The notes under the pieces: generated by a model
What the model was told of the DNA's origin: nothing
Seen by the model: only the letters and a program-made list of their open reading frames with translations
Database searches by the model: none
Shown: positions 1 through 5,693 of the stretch, in pieces
Layout: every line of letters begins with the position of its first letter
Position numbering within the stretch: position 1 is the first letter of the stretch
Assembly (NCBI GenBank): GCA_938003515.1
Contig: CALKYL010000181.1
Span: forward strand, 1-6,209
From: an uncultured bacterium
Lineage (GTDB): Bacteria; Planctomycetota; UBA1135; UBA2386
Reading direction: 5' to 3'
DNA: 6,209 bases
Program-made: the position numbers and the translations under genes

Positions 1-303
1 GTCGACCCAGCGACGGATCGTGTCGATCTCGGCCGCGGTCAGCCGTCGGTCGCCGACGAACGCGCCGTCCGTCGACTGCCACGGCGGCATGTAGCGGTCG
101 GCGGTCACCTCGGCGACGAACCGCCGCTTCGCGAACACGTCGTCGAAGCTCAGCAGCGAGAACGGCGCCGGCTGACCGGGCCGGTGGCACGGCGCGCACG
201 CGCGGTAGACGATCGGGGCAACGTCGCGGGCGAACGTCGGCACGTCCTGCGCCGCCGCCGCGGCGCACGCGGCCGCCGTCGGGATCGCGAGGCGGAAGCG
301 CAT
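1..303 (-). CDS. Exported c-type cytochrome, N-terminal part (cut by window edge)
   Basis: The first 101 residues are present; the gene runs off the left edge. Residues 1-18 form an Ala-rich signal peptide with a likely cut at Ala18/Gln19, so the protein would act in the periplasm or envelope. A single haem-binding CxxCH motif (CAPCH, 36-40) follows an FARDVAPIVYRAC lead-in typical of cytochromes in planctomycete and acidobacterial proteins. A YMPPW motif (71-75) probably supplies the methionine ligand, and the segment ends with LTAAEIDTIRRWVD (88-101), the usual last helix of the fold. In related proteins this module is followed by other domains, for example a copper-dependent monooxygenase or TPR repeats; which one follows here cannot be seen. 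The ATG at 303 lies 5 bases after the stop of the upstream lipoprotein gene, so the two are probably co-transcribed and translationally coupled. No clear Shine-Dalgarno precedes it. Cys13 makes a lipoprotein reading conceivable but unlikely. Confidence 0.85.
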   Translation of the reverse strand, partial: MRFRLAIPTAAACAAAAAQDVPTFARDVAPIVYRACAPCHRPGQPAPFSLLSFDDVFAKRRFVAEVTADRYMPPWQSTDGAFVGDRRLTAAEIDTIRRWVD

Positions 304-308
304 GTGGC

Positions 309-1862
309 TCACTCGAGCACGACCGCGCGGGTGCCGACCGGGCTCCCGCCGACCGCCTCGGTGACGACGAGCACGGCGCGGCCGAGGTCGTCGTGCGCGA
401 AGGCGAAGCGGTGCACGGTGCGGCCCGGCTGCGAGACCGCGTAGACCGCGCGCGGCTGGTCGAGCGCTTCGCCCGGCCGGCTGCGCAGCAGCGTCAGCCC
501 GGTCCCGTCCGGGACGACCTGCCCCAGCACGAGCTCCCCGCGGCGGGGCGAGAAGCCCGATTTCGGCGACGGCTGCGAGGGCGACGGCGACGCATGGCGG
601 AGCCAGGTCTCGACCTCGCCCGCCTTACCGTCCGGCTCGACCCGCAGCGCCAGGGTGCGGAACGCCGGATTGGAGGCGGTCGGGTAGACGTCGAAGGTCA
701 CGACCGCGGAGCCGCTGCCGGCGACCCGACCGAAGGCGAGCGTCGTCGCCACGAGGTCGGGGCTGCGGGCCCCGAGGCGCACCTGCGCGAGTCCGGCCGC
801 GGGGTCGAAGCGCGCCCCGAACACCTCGCCGCTGCCGTCGAGCCAGACCATGAGCCCGCGGCCGTCGTCGCCCACCCCGAACGTGAACGAGGTCGCCGGG
901 GTCCGGACCGGCAGGTCGAAGACCTGCGGCACGACGCTGCCGGCCGGGTAGCGCGCGACCGCGAGGCGTCCGGTCGCGCCGTCGACGAACCCGATCGATG
1001 ACGCGCCGTCCTGGTCGAGCACCGCGCACGGGCACAGCCCGAGCCACGTCGACGCCGGCACCAGCTCCTCGAACTGGACCGCGTCGGCCAGAAGCCGCCA
1101 GAACCTCCACGGCGCCGCCGCCGTCGCCACGACGACGTCGCCGCGCGGGTCGACGTCGCTCACGAGGACGGCGCCGGGGGGCATCGCGACCTCGTCGCGC
1201 GCGCCGGCGAGGTCGCCGCGCACGAGCACCTTCGGCCCGCCGGGTCCGGAGCCGGCGGCGCTGGCGACGTCGACGAAGCCTCCGTCGCCCCACGGTCGCG
1301 CGTCCGGCTGGAGGGCGACGAAGCGCTCGACCGGCCCGGTCGCCGTCAGCTCGAACACGCGCTGATCGACCAGCGCGACGCGGCGACCGTTCGGCCACGC
1401 GAGCGCGCCGCGCGCCGCGCCGGGCAGGTCGTACGCGGCGACGGCCGCCGCTTCCCGCACCGTGAACGACGACGCGAACCCGGGCGCGAGCACGGCGCCG
1501 CGCTCCGACGTGAGCCCGGCCGGCACGCGCACCTCGACGCGCGCCCCGCGTGGCAGTCCGGTCGCTGGCGTCCACCGCCAGAACACGCCGTCGACGAGCG
1601 GTTCGGCCGAGCCCGGCACCGGGCCGCCGCCGTCGTCGACGACCAGCGCGCCCGCGGGCAGCTCGCGCACCGGCTGGCTGAAGCCGAGCAGCACCTGCGC
1701 GTCGGGCGCGACGCCTGCCGCGCCGTCGGCCGGCTCGACCGAGACCACCCGCAGCTCGTCGATGCTGAAGCCCCCGGTGCGGTTCCGGCCTTCGCAGGCG
1801 ACCGCGACGAACGGGAGCAGCAGGACGACCGCTGCAGCGCGACGAGAGTGACGGCGGGACAT
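309..1862 (-). CDS. Lipoprotein with N-terminal bacterial Ig-like (SbsA/Big_5-type) domain
   Basis: This 517-residue protein starts with a basic n-region, a hydrophobic stretch (9-22) and a lipobox-like AVAC, so Cys23 is the likely lipidated residue and the protein is anchored in the envelope facing outwards. Residues about 39-135 look like a bacterial Ig-like domain of the Big_5 type: VVSVEPADGAAGVAPDAQV leads in, LGFSQPV (59-65) is the characteristic strand, and SSFTV closes it. The remaining 380 residues are rich in short beta strands separated by Gly/Asp turns and resemble a beta-propeller, but I recognise no family there. A Cys-Pro-Cys (277-279) stands out, as does a Ser/Pro-rich linker (425-438). 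No catalytic motif is visible, so a binding or structural role is only a guess. The chosen ATG is the one that places the signal peptide at the N terminus; a promoter-like TATCCT lies only 8 bases upstream. The cytochrome gene follows after 5 bases. Confidence 0.85.
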   Translation of the reverse strand: MSRRHSRRAAAVVLLLPFVAVACEGRNRTGGFSIDELRVVSVEPADGAAGVAPDAQVLLGFSQPVRELPAGALVVDDGGGPVPGSAEPLVDGVFWRWTPATGLPRGARVEVRVPAGLTSERGAVLAPGFASSFTVREAAAVAAYDLPGAARGALAWPNGRRVALVDQRVFELTATGPVERFVALQPDARPWGDGGFVDVASAAGSGPGGPKVLVRGDLAGARDEVAMPPGAVLVSDVDPRGDVVVATAAAPWRFWRLLADAVQFEELVPASTWLGLCPCAVLDQDGASSIGFVDGATGRLAVARYPAGSVVPQVFDLPVRTPATSFTFGVGDDGRGLMVWLDGSGEVFGARFDPAAGLAQVRLGARSPDLVATTLAFGRVAGSGSAVVTFDVYPTASNPAFRTLALRVEPDGKAGEVETWLRHASPSPSQPSPKSGFSPRRGELVLGQVVPDGTGLTLLRSRPGEALDQPRAVYAVSQPGRTVHRFAFAHDDLGRAVLVVTEAVGGSPVGTRAVVLE

Positions 1863-1870
1863 GGCAGGCG

Positions 1871-1899
1871 AGGATACCGGCCTCGCGCGGACGCGTAAG
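1871..1899 (-). promoter_or_regulatory. Possible promoter of the lipoprotein-cytochrome pair
   Basis: Reading the minus strand, CTTACG (1899-1894, 3 of 6 to TTGACA) is followed by a 17-base spacer and TATCCT (1876-1871, 4 of 6 to TATAAT). The -10-like box ends 8 bases before the ATG at 1862. A transcript starting at the usual distance would be leaderless or nearly so, which agrees with the absence of a Shine-Dalgarno. The -35 match is weak; the call rests mainly on TATCCT standing out as AT-rich in this GC-rich DNA. Confidence 0.4.
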
Positions 1900-1924
1900 C
1901 GGCGCCGGCCCGACCCGCGGTCGC

Positions 1925-1953
1925 GCGAAATGCCCGGAGCGGTCCGCTATCCT
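1925..1953 (+). promoter_or_regulatory. Possible argS promoter
   Basis: TATCCT (1948-1953) is the same -10-like hexamer seen on the opposite strand of this divergent region. Seventeen bases upstream is GCGAAA (1925-1930), only 3 of 6 to TTGACA. A start near 1960 would give a short leader of about 23 bases before the GTG at 1983, with no Shine-Dalgarno in it. Confidence 0.35.
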
Positions 1954-1982
1954 CTTCGCCCCTCCTGACGCCGACGATTCCC

Positions 1983-3713
1983 GTGACCGACCTGCACCGC
2001 CACCTGCGCGAGCGCCTGCTCGCCGCTCTCGACCAGCTCGGCACGCCCGCCGCCGAGGCCGAGCCGATGCTGCGGCTCGATCCGCCGAAGAACCGTCAGC
2101 ACGGGGACGTGGCGCTCGGCGCGTTCCAGCTCGCCAAGCACCGGGGCGAACCGCCGCCCAAGCTCGCCGCGGCGCTCGCCGAACGCATCGCCCCCGACGC
2201 GGTCGTGGAGTCGGCCGAGGCGACCGGGCCCTTCGTCAACTTCCGGTTCCGGCGCGACGCGCTCGCGCGCGAGGTGCTCACCGCGATCCAGTCGGACTCG
2301 CCGCCCTACGGCAGGGCCCCGCGCAGCGGCCGCGTCGTCTGCGTCGACTTCAGCTCGCCGAACATCGCCAAGCCGTTCCACATCGGCCACATGCGCAGCA
2401 CGGTGATCGGCAACGCCCTGTGCCGCATCCACCGGCACGTCGGCGACGAGGTGCACGGCATCAACCACCTCGGCGACTGGGGCATGCCGTTCGCGAAGAT
2501 GATGACGGCCTACATGCGCTTCGGCGACGAGGCGAAGCTGCACGAGTCGCCGATGCGCTACATGTTCGAGCTCTACAGGCGCTACGGCAAGGCGGCGGAG
2601 AACGACCCGACGCTCGACGAGGAAGCCGCGCGGCGCTTCAAGGCGCTCGAGAGCGGTGAGGACAACGAAGAGCGGCGCATGTGGCAGCTGCTGCGCGACG
2701 AGTCGCTGAAGGCGTTCCAGGGCCCCTACTCGCGGCTCGGCGTGACGTTCGACCACGTGACCGGCGAGTCGTTCTTCGAGGACAAGATGGAGGCGGCGAT
2801 GCAGCGCGTCGCCGAGGCCTCCGTGCTCGAGGAGAGCGAGGGCGCGGAGGTCGTCTGGCTCAAGGAGCAGGGCATCAAGGAGCCGTGCATCCTCCGGAAG
2901 AGCGACGGCACGACGCTCTACCACACGCGCGACCTCGCCGCGGCGTTCCACCGCGAGGCGCAGTTCCATCCGGACCGGATCCTCTACGTCGTCGGCGCCG
3001 AACAGAAGCTGCACTTCGCGCAGCTCAAGGGCGTGCTCGCGAAGATGAGGGAACCGATCGCCGGGGCGATCGAGCACGTGCCGTTCGGTCTCGTGCTGTC
3101 CAAGGGCCCCGACGGCAAGTGGGAGAAGTTCGCCTCTCGCGCGGGCAACGCGGTGTTCCTCGACGAGATCCTCGACGAAGCCGTCGCCAAGGTGCGGCAG
3201 ATCATCGACGAGAAGAACCCCGAGCTCGAGGACAAGGACGCCGTCGCCGAGCAGGTCGGCGTGTCGGCGATCGTCTTCAACGACCTGAAGAACTCGCGCA
3301 TCAAGGACGTCAAGTTCGACTGGGACGCGATGCTCAACTTCGAGGGCGAGACCGGGCCGTACGTGCAATACGCGGTCGCGCGCCTCGGTTCGATCCTGCG
3401 CAAGGTCGATCGACCGGTGCCGGCGTCCGACCGGGTCGACTTCGCGCTGCTCGCCGACGCCGAGAACGTGCTGCTGACGATGATGGAGTTCGGCAACGCG
3501 GTGCAGCGCGCCGCGGAGCAGTCCGAACCGAGCGTGATCACCGGCCACGCGATCGCGCTCGCCGGCGAGATCCACAGCTACCTCGTCGACCACTACGTCG
3601 TCGGCGCCGAGCCGGCGGTCCAGGACGCCCGCCTGGTGCTCGTCGACGCGGCGCGCAGGCTGCTGACGACGTCGCTCGGGCTGCTCGGCATCCCGGCGCC
3701 GCAGCGCATGTAG
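1983..3713 (+). CDS. argS: Arginyl-tRNA synthetase (class I)
   Basis: This cytoplasmic enzyme charges tRNA-Arg with arginine using ATP. The 576 residues match the family's usual length and domain order. The N-terminal tRNA-binding domain (about 1-95) contains DPPKNRQHGDVALGAF and ends in TGPFVNFRF. The class I catalytic core carries SSPNIAKPFHIGH, with the HIGH signature at 133-136, then GINHLGDWGMPF (159-170) and YHTRDLAAAFHR (313-324). The KMSKS equivalent is the degenerate loop KFASRAGN (382-389), which is normal for ArgS because many members lack a textbook KMSKS. The anticodon-binding DALR domain (about 452-576) begins at GETGPYVQYAVARL and ends in the typical GIPAPQRM. The start is GTG at 1983; the next methionine, residue 29, would remove part of the N-terminal domain, so GTG is preferred. 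No Shine-Dalgarno is evident. The gene is transcribed divergently from the lipoprotein gene and looks intact and monocistronic. Confidence 0.98.
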   Translation: MTDLHRHLRERLLAALDQLGTPAAEAEPMLRLDPPKNRQHGDVALGAFQLAKHRGEPPPKLAAALAERIAPDAVVESAEATGPFVNFRFRRDALAREVLTAIQSDSPPYGRAPRSGRVVCVDFSSPNIAKPFHIGHMRSTVIGNALCRIHRHVGDEVHGINHLGDWGMPFAKMMTAYMRFGDEAKLHESPMRYMFELYRRYGKAAENDPTLDEEAARRFKALESGEDNEERRMWQLLRDESLKAFQGPYSRLGVTFDHVTGESFFEDKMEAAMQRVAEASVLEESEGAEVVWLKEQGIKEPCILRKSDGTTLYHTRDLAAAFHREAQFHPDRILYVVGAEQKLHFAQLKGVLAKMREPIAGAIEHVPFGLVLSKGPDGKWEKFASRAGNAVFLDEILDEAVAKVRQIIDEKNPELEDKDAVAEQVGVSAIVFNDLKNSRIKDVKFDWDAMLNFEGETGPYVQYAVARLGSILRKVDRPVPASDRVDFALLADAENVLLTMMEFGNAVQRAAEQSEPSVITGHAIALAGEIHSYLVDHYVVGAEPAVQDARLVLVDAARRLLTTSLGLLGIPAPQRM

Positions 3714-3766
3714 GGGCGGGCTGGGCGGCCGCCGCCGGGGCGCCTTGCCGCGCCGGACCCGCCCCT
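3712..3766 (+). terminator. Hairpin at the end of argS, possible terminator without a U-tract
   Basis: A perfect 9-base inverted repeat pairs AGGGGCGGG (3712-3720), which overlaps the argS TAG stop, with CCCGCCCCT (3758-3766). The 37-base loop is itself GC-rich and could fold further. No run of T follows, so this is not a canonical intrinsic terminator; it may stabilise the argS transcript end or slow polymerase. It overlaps the candidate promoter of the next gene. In DNA this GC-rich, 9-base inverted repeats are not very rare. Confidence 0.3.
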
Positions 3767-3773
3767 CCACAAT
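3745..3773 (+). promoter_or_regulatory. Candidate sigma70-type promoter for the TPR gene
   Basis: TTGCCG (3745-3750, 4 of 6 to TTGACA) and CACAAT (3768-3773, 4 of 6 to TATAAT) are separated by exactly 17 bases. A start near 3780 would give a leader of about 24 bases that contains the GAGGA ribosome binding site at 3791-3795. It is the best promoter match in the window. It could also drive msrA downstream. Confidence 0.5.
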
Positions 3774-3803
3774 CGAGGGCTCGCCTCCACGAGGATCTCG
3801 ACC

Positions 3804-4709
3804 ATGCGCCCCACCTGGCTCTTCGCGTGCGTGCTCGCCGCCGCCGTCCCCGCCCAGAACGCCGATTCGAAGCCCGCCGACGCGAACGCCGCGAAGGCGT
3901 CACCCCTCGAGCGCCTGCGCGGAGCCGAGGAGGCCGCCCGGCCGAAGGCGCTCGCCGCCTTCGTCGACGCGCAGCTGGCGACGGGCGCCATCTTCGCGGG
4001 CCAGTACGCCGCGCTCGCGGAGCTCGGGTGGGATCCGGTGCCGATGCTGCGCATGTGGCTGACCGAGGCGCCGAAGGACGTCGCCGCGACGCCGGTGATG
4101 TTCCGCGAGGCGTGCATCCACGCGCTGCGTGACGTCGTGACGGAGCCGTCGGAAGCGCTGATCGAACAGCTCGAGAAGCTCGCCGGCGACTTCCTGTCGC
4201 CCGAGCGGCTGACTTCGCGCGCGAAGTACGCGCTCTACCAGTTCGGCAAGACCGAGCACGTCGACAAGATGCTCGCCGCGGCGAAGCAGCAGACCGAAGG
4301 CGCGGAGGTCAACACCCGCCTGCGCGGTTGGACGCAGCTCGCCGACATCCACTACAACGTGCGGGACTACGCGGCCGCGGCCGCGGCGCACGCCAAGGTC
4401 ATCGAGATCGTCGAAGGCCTGGACCCGACGTGGGCCGGACTGCCGTCGAGCTACTACAACTGCGCGTGCTCCTATGCGCTGTCCGGCAACAAGGACGAAG
4501 CGATGAAGCGGCTCGCGCGGGCGCTCGAGCTCGGCAAGGAGCTCGACAGCCCGCTCGAGGTGTCGCTGCTGCAGAGCGACATGGACATCCGGTCGCTGCG
4601 CGGCGAGCCGGCCTTCGCGAAGCTGATGCAGGACTACTGCGGCGTCGAGGTCGGCGCCGCGAAGCAGGCCGCCGAGGAAGGCACCGGCGGCGGCAAGGAC
4701 GGGATCTGA
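3804..4709 (+). CDS. Exported TPR-repeat protein of unknown function
   Basis: The 301-residue product begins with a signal peptide (1-17, cut probably after AVPA), so it should act in the periplasm or envelope. The middle (33-165) is alpha-helical with no family I can name. Two tetratricopeptide-like units follow: about 170-203 (LADIHYNVRDYAAAAAAHAKVI) and about 212-245 (YYNCACSYALSGNKDEAMKRL). The segment after them, with D-x-D near 259-261, LRGEPAF (265-271) and KLM, is the kind of closing segment that ends TPR arrays in many planctomycete and acidobacterial proteins. Residues 289-300 form a Gly-rich tail. TPR units normally bind peptides or protein partners; the partner here is unknown and no catalytic motif is visible. 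The ATG at 3804 is supported by GAGGA (3791-3795) with an 8-base spacing and by the signal peptide. The next gene, msrA, starts 28 bases after the stop, so a shared transcript is plausible. Confidence 0.85.
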   Translation: MRPTWLFACVLAAAVPAQNADSKPADANAAKASPLERLRGAEEAARPKALAAFVDAQLATGAIFAGQYAALAELGWDPVPMLRMWLTEAPKDVAATPVMFREACIHALRDVVTEPSEALIEQLEKLAGDFLSPERLTSRAKYALYQFGKTEHVDKMLAAAKQQTEGAEVNTRLRGWTQLADIHYNVRDYAAAAAAHAKVIEIVEGLDPTWAGLPSSYYNCACSYALSGNKDEAMKRLARALELGKELDSPLEVSLLQSDMDIRSLRGEPAFAKLMQDYCGVEVGAAKQAAEEGTGGGKDGI

Positions 4710-4737
4710 TCCGCGCCCGCCGCGTAGCACCGCCGCC

Positions 4738-5529
4738 ATGACCCGCCGTCCAGCCCTGCTCGGCGCGTTCGCGGCCGTGATCGCGGCGGCGTTCGCCGCC
4801 TGCGCGGCGGACGACGACGAGACCACGACCCGTATCGCCCCGATGCCGACCGCCGACCCGAACACCTCGCGCGCCGCTGCGCCCCGGACCGACCGCCGCC
4901 CCCCGATCGACCGCGCCGCTCCCGCGACCTTCGAGACCGCGACGTTCGCGCTCGGGTGATTCTGGGGGCCCGACTCCCGGTTCGGGGGTCTCGACGGCGT
5001 GCTGCGCACCCGCGTCGGCTACTGCGGCGGCTCGACCCCGGCGCCGACCTACCGGCGCATGGGCGACCACGCGGAGTCGATCCAGGTCGACTTCGACCCT
5101 CGCGTCGTCACCTACGAGCAGCTGCTCGAGGTCTTCTGGACGTCCCACAACCCGTGCCGCACGCCGTGGAGCCGCCAGTACATGTCGGCGGTGTTCTGGC
5201 ACGACGACGCGCAGCGCGCGGCGATCGAGTCGACCCGACGGCGCTTCGTCGAGACTCCCGACGCGGTGCGCACCGAGATCGCGCCGTTCGATCGCTTCTG
5301 GATCGCCGAGGACTACCACCAGAAGTACCGGCTGCGCGCCGACGGCCCGCTGCACGACGAGCTGCGCGCGCTCTTCGACGACGAGCGCGCCTTCGTCGAC
5401 TCGACCGCGGCGGCGCGCGTCAACGCGTGGCTCGACGGCCACGGCGCGCCCGAGCAGCTCGAGCGGGAGCTCGGACGGCTCGGGCTGACCGCGGCCGGTG
5501 AGGCGCGCCTGCTGCGGCTGGCGCGCTGA
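4738..5529 (+). CDS. msrA: Selenocysteine-containing methionine sulfoxide reductase A, lipoprotein-type (in-frame TGA at codon 74)
   Basis: MsrA reduces methionine-S-sulfoxide in oxidised proteins. Read through the TGA at 4957-4959, this is one 263-residue protein: a lipoprotein signal peptide (1-21, FAAC, Cys22), a low-complexity Thr/Pro/Arg linker (23-64), and a full MsrA domain (about 65-200) plus a C-terminal extension. The catalytic motif reads ATFALG-U74-FWG, with TGA where the family has cysteine. Downstream MsrA hallmarks are intact: GYCGG (94-98), PTYRRMGDHAES (103-114), VDFDP, SRQYMSAVF (145-153) and FWIAEDYHQKYRL (187-199), which includes the conserved Glu-Asp-Tyr-His-Gln. Residues 201-263, including VDSTAAARVNAWL, resemble extensions in longer MsrA forms. 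A SECIS-like hairpin lies at 4972-4990. The true stop is the TGA at 5527-5529, which has no MsrA sequence after it. Cys96 and Cys140 may resolve the oxidised selenol. No Shine-Dalgarno is seen before the ATG; Met36 would be a cytosolic alternative. A nonsense mutation or a base-call error is the main rival reading. Confidence 0.9.
4957..4959 (+). other. In-frame TGA read as selenocysteine (codon 74 of msrA)
   Basis: The codon sits between ALG and FWG, exactly at the catalytic cysteine of MsrA (GCFWG in the family). The reading frame continues for 189 further sense codons of clear MsrA sequence, and the upstream 73 codons are in the same frame and lead into the domain with the expected ATF-A-G strand. 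Cysteine is TGC or TGT, so one base change would give an ordinary MsrA; the nearby hairpin argues for programmed recoding rather than damage. Confidence 0.88.
4972..4990 (+). promoter_or_regulatory. Bacterial SECIS hairpin for selenocysteine insertion in msrA
   Basis: GACTCCC (4972-4978) pairs with GGGGGTC (4984-4990): seven consecutive pairs, one of them a U-G wobble (4975/4987). The apical loop is GGTTC (4979-4983). If G4979 and C4983 also pair, the stem has eight pairs and a GUU triloop. In either form a G is in the first loop positions, and the loop starts 19 bases after the TGA (20 in the triloop form), within the spacing of roughly 16-37 bases in the published bacterial SECIS model as I recall it. 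In this role SelB with Sec-tRNA would bind the loop while the ribosome reaches the TGA. The Gly84 codon is GGT, unusual among the G/C-ending codons here, and its T keeps a pair with A4973. Confidence 0.8.
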
Positions 5530-5535
5530 GTCGGG

Positions 5536-5685
5536 CTACAGGACCCACCAGCTGCGCAACGCCAGCGCGAGCGCCACGACGGCGAGCAAGACGGCGATGC
5601 CGAGCGGCGAGTGCGTGCGGCGCGGAGCGTGGCCGGCGCGCTGGGCACCGGCGGACATGCGGGGATCCATCGTCGGGGTCTGCAT
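5536..5685 (-). CDS. Small single-span membrane protein (49 residues) downstream of dabA
   Basis: A short gene reads ATG at 5685-5683 to TAG at 5538-5536. The product starts MQTPTMDPRMSAGAQRAGHA, continues with a basic stretch (APRRTHS, 20-26), and ends in one hydrophobic segment LGIAVLLAVVALALAL (28-43) followed by RSWWVL. This looks like a C-tail-anchored or single-pass inner-membrane protein with a cytoplasmic, positively charged N-terminal part. The start is fixed by AGGAG (5698-5694) with an 8-base spacing, the best ribosome binding site in the window; later methionines (6 and 10) have no such site. It lies 48 bases after the dabA stop on the same strand, so it is probably the last gene of that operon. 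Its stop is 6 bases from the convergent msrA stop. I know no family for it. A role in stabilising a membrane complex is conjecture. Confidence 0.65.
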   Translation of the reverse strand: MQTPTMDPRMSAGAQRAGHAPRRTHSPLGIAVLLAVVALALALRSWWVL

Positions 5686-5693
5686 CTTCGGTT

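Noticed and set aside
241..275. GCC/GCG run as a repeat element
   Set aside because: It encodes the Ala-rich signal peptide of the cytochrome and is ordinary codon repetition.
265..303. Cys13 of the cytochrome as a lipobox cysteine
   Set aside because: The hydrophobic part before it would be too short and AAAC is a poor lipobox; cleavage after Ala18 is the simpler reading.
3122..3149. Apparent loss of the KMSKS motif in ArgS
   Set aside because: The loop KFASRAGN occupies the expected place and degenerate versions are normal in the ArgS family.
1947..3770. A 607-residue open frame antisense to argS
   Set aside because: It is a shadow created by G/C third-position bias; its composition is His/Arg/Leu/Val-rich with no recognisable domain, whereas the plus strand is a complete ArgS.
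4738..4959. A separate 73-residue lipoprotein gene ending at the TGA
   Set aside because: Its last residues (ATFALG) are the strand leading into the MsrA active site, and the same frame continues as MsrA directly after the TGA.
4957..4959. msrA as a pseudogene, or TGA reassigned to another amino acid in this organism
   Set aside because: The rest of the gene is intact, the TGA falls exactly on the Cys/Sec site, a SECIS-like hairpin follows, and TGA serves as the real stop of msrA and several neighbours. A base-call error cannot be excluded without reads.
4399..5442. Long minus-strand open frames across the TPR gene and msrA
   Set aside because: They are Arg- and Pro-rich shadow frames without domain similarity, lying over two genes with clear features on the plus strand.
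4999..5529. A stand-alone MsrA starting at the GTG at 4999
   Set aside because: This start lies inside the conserved domain and would lack the catalytic residue and the FWG motif. There is no ribosome binding site before it.
5522..5569. Inverted repeat CGCGCTG / CAGCGCG as a bidirectional terminator between msrA and the small gene
   Set aside because: The stem is 7 bases with a 34-base loop and no T-tract, and lies mostly inside coding sequence; such repeats arise by chance in DNA this GC-rich.
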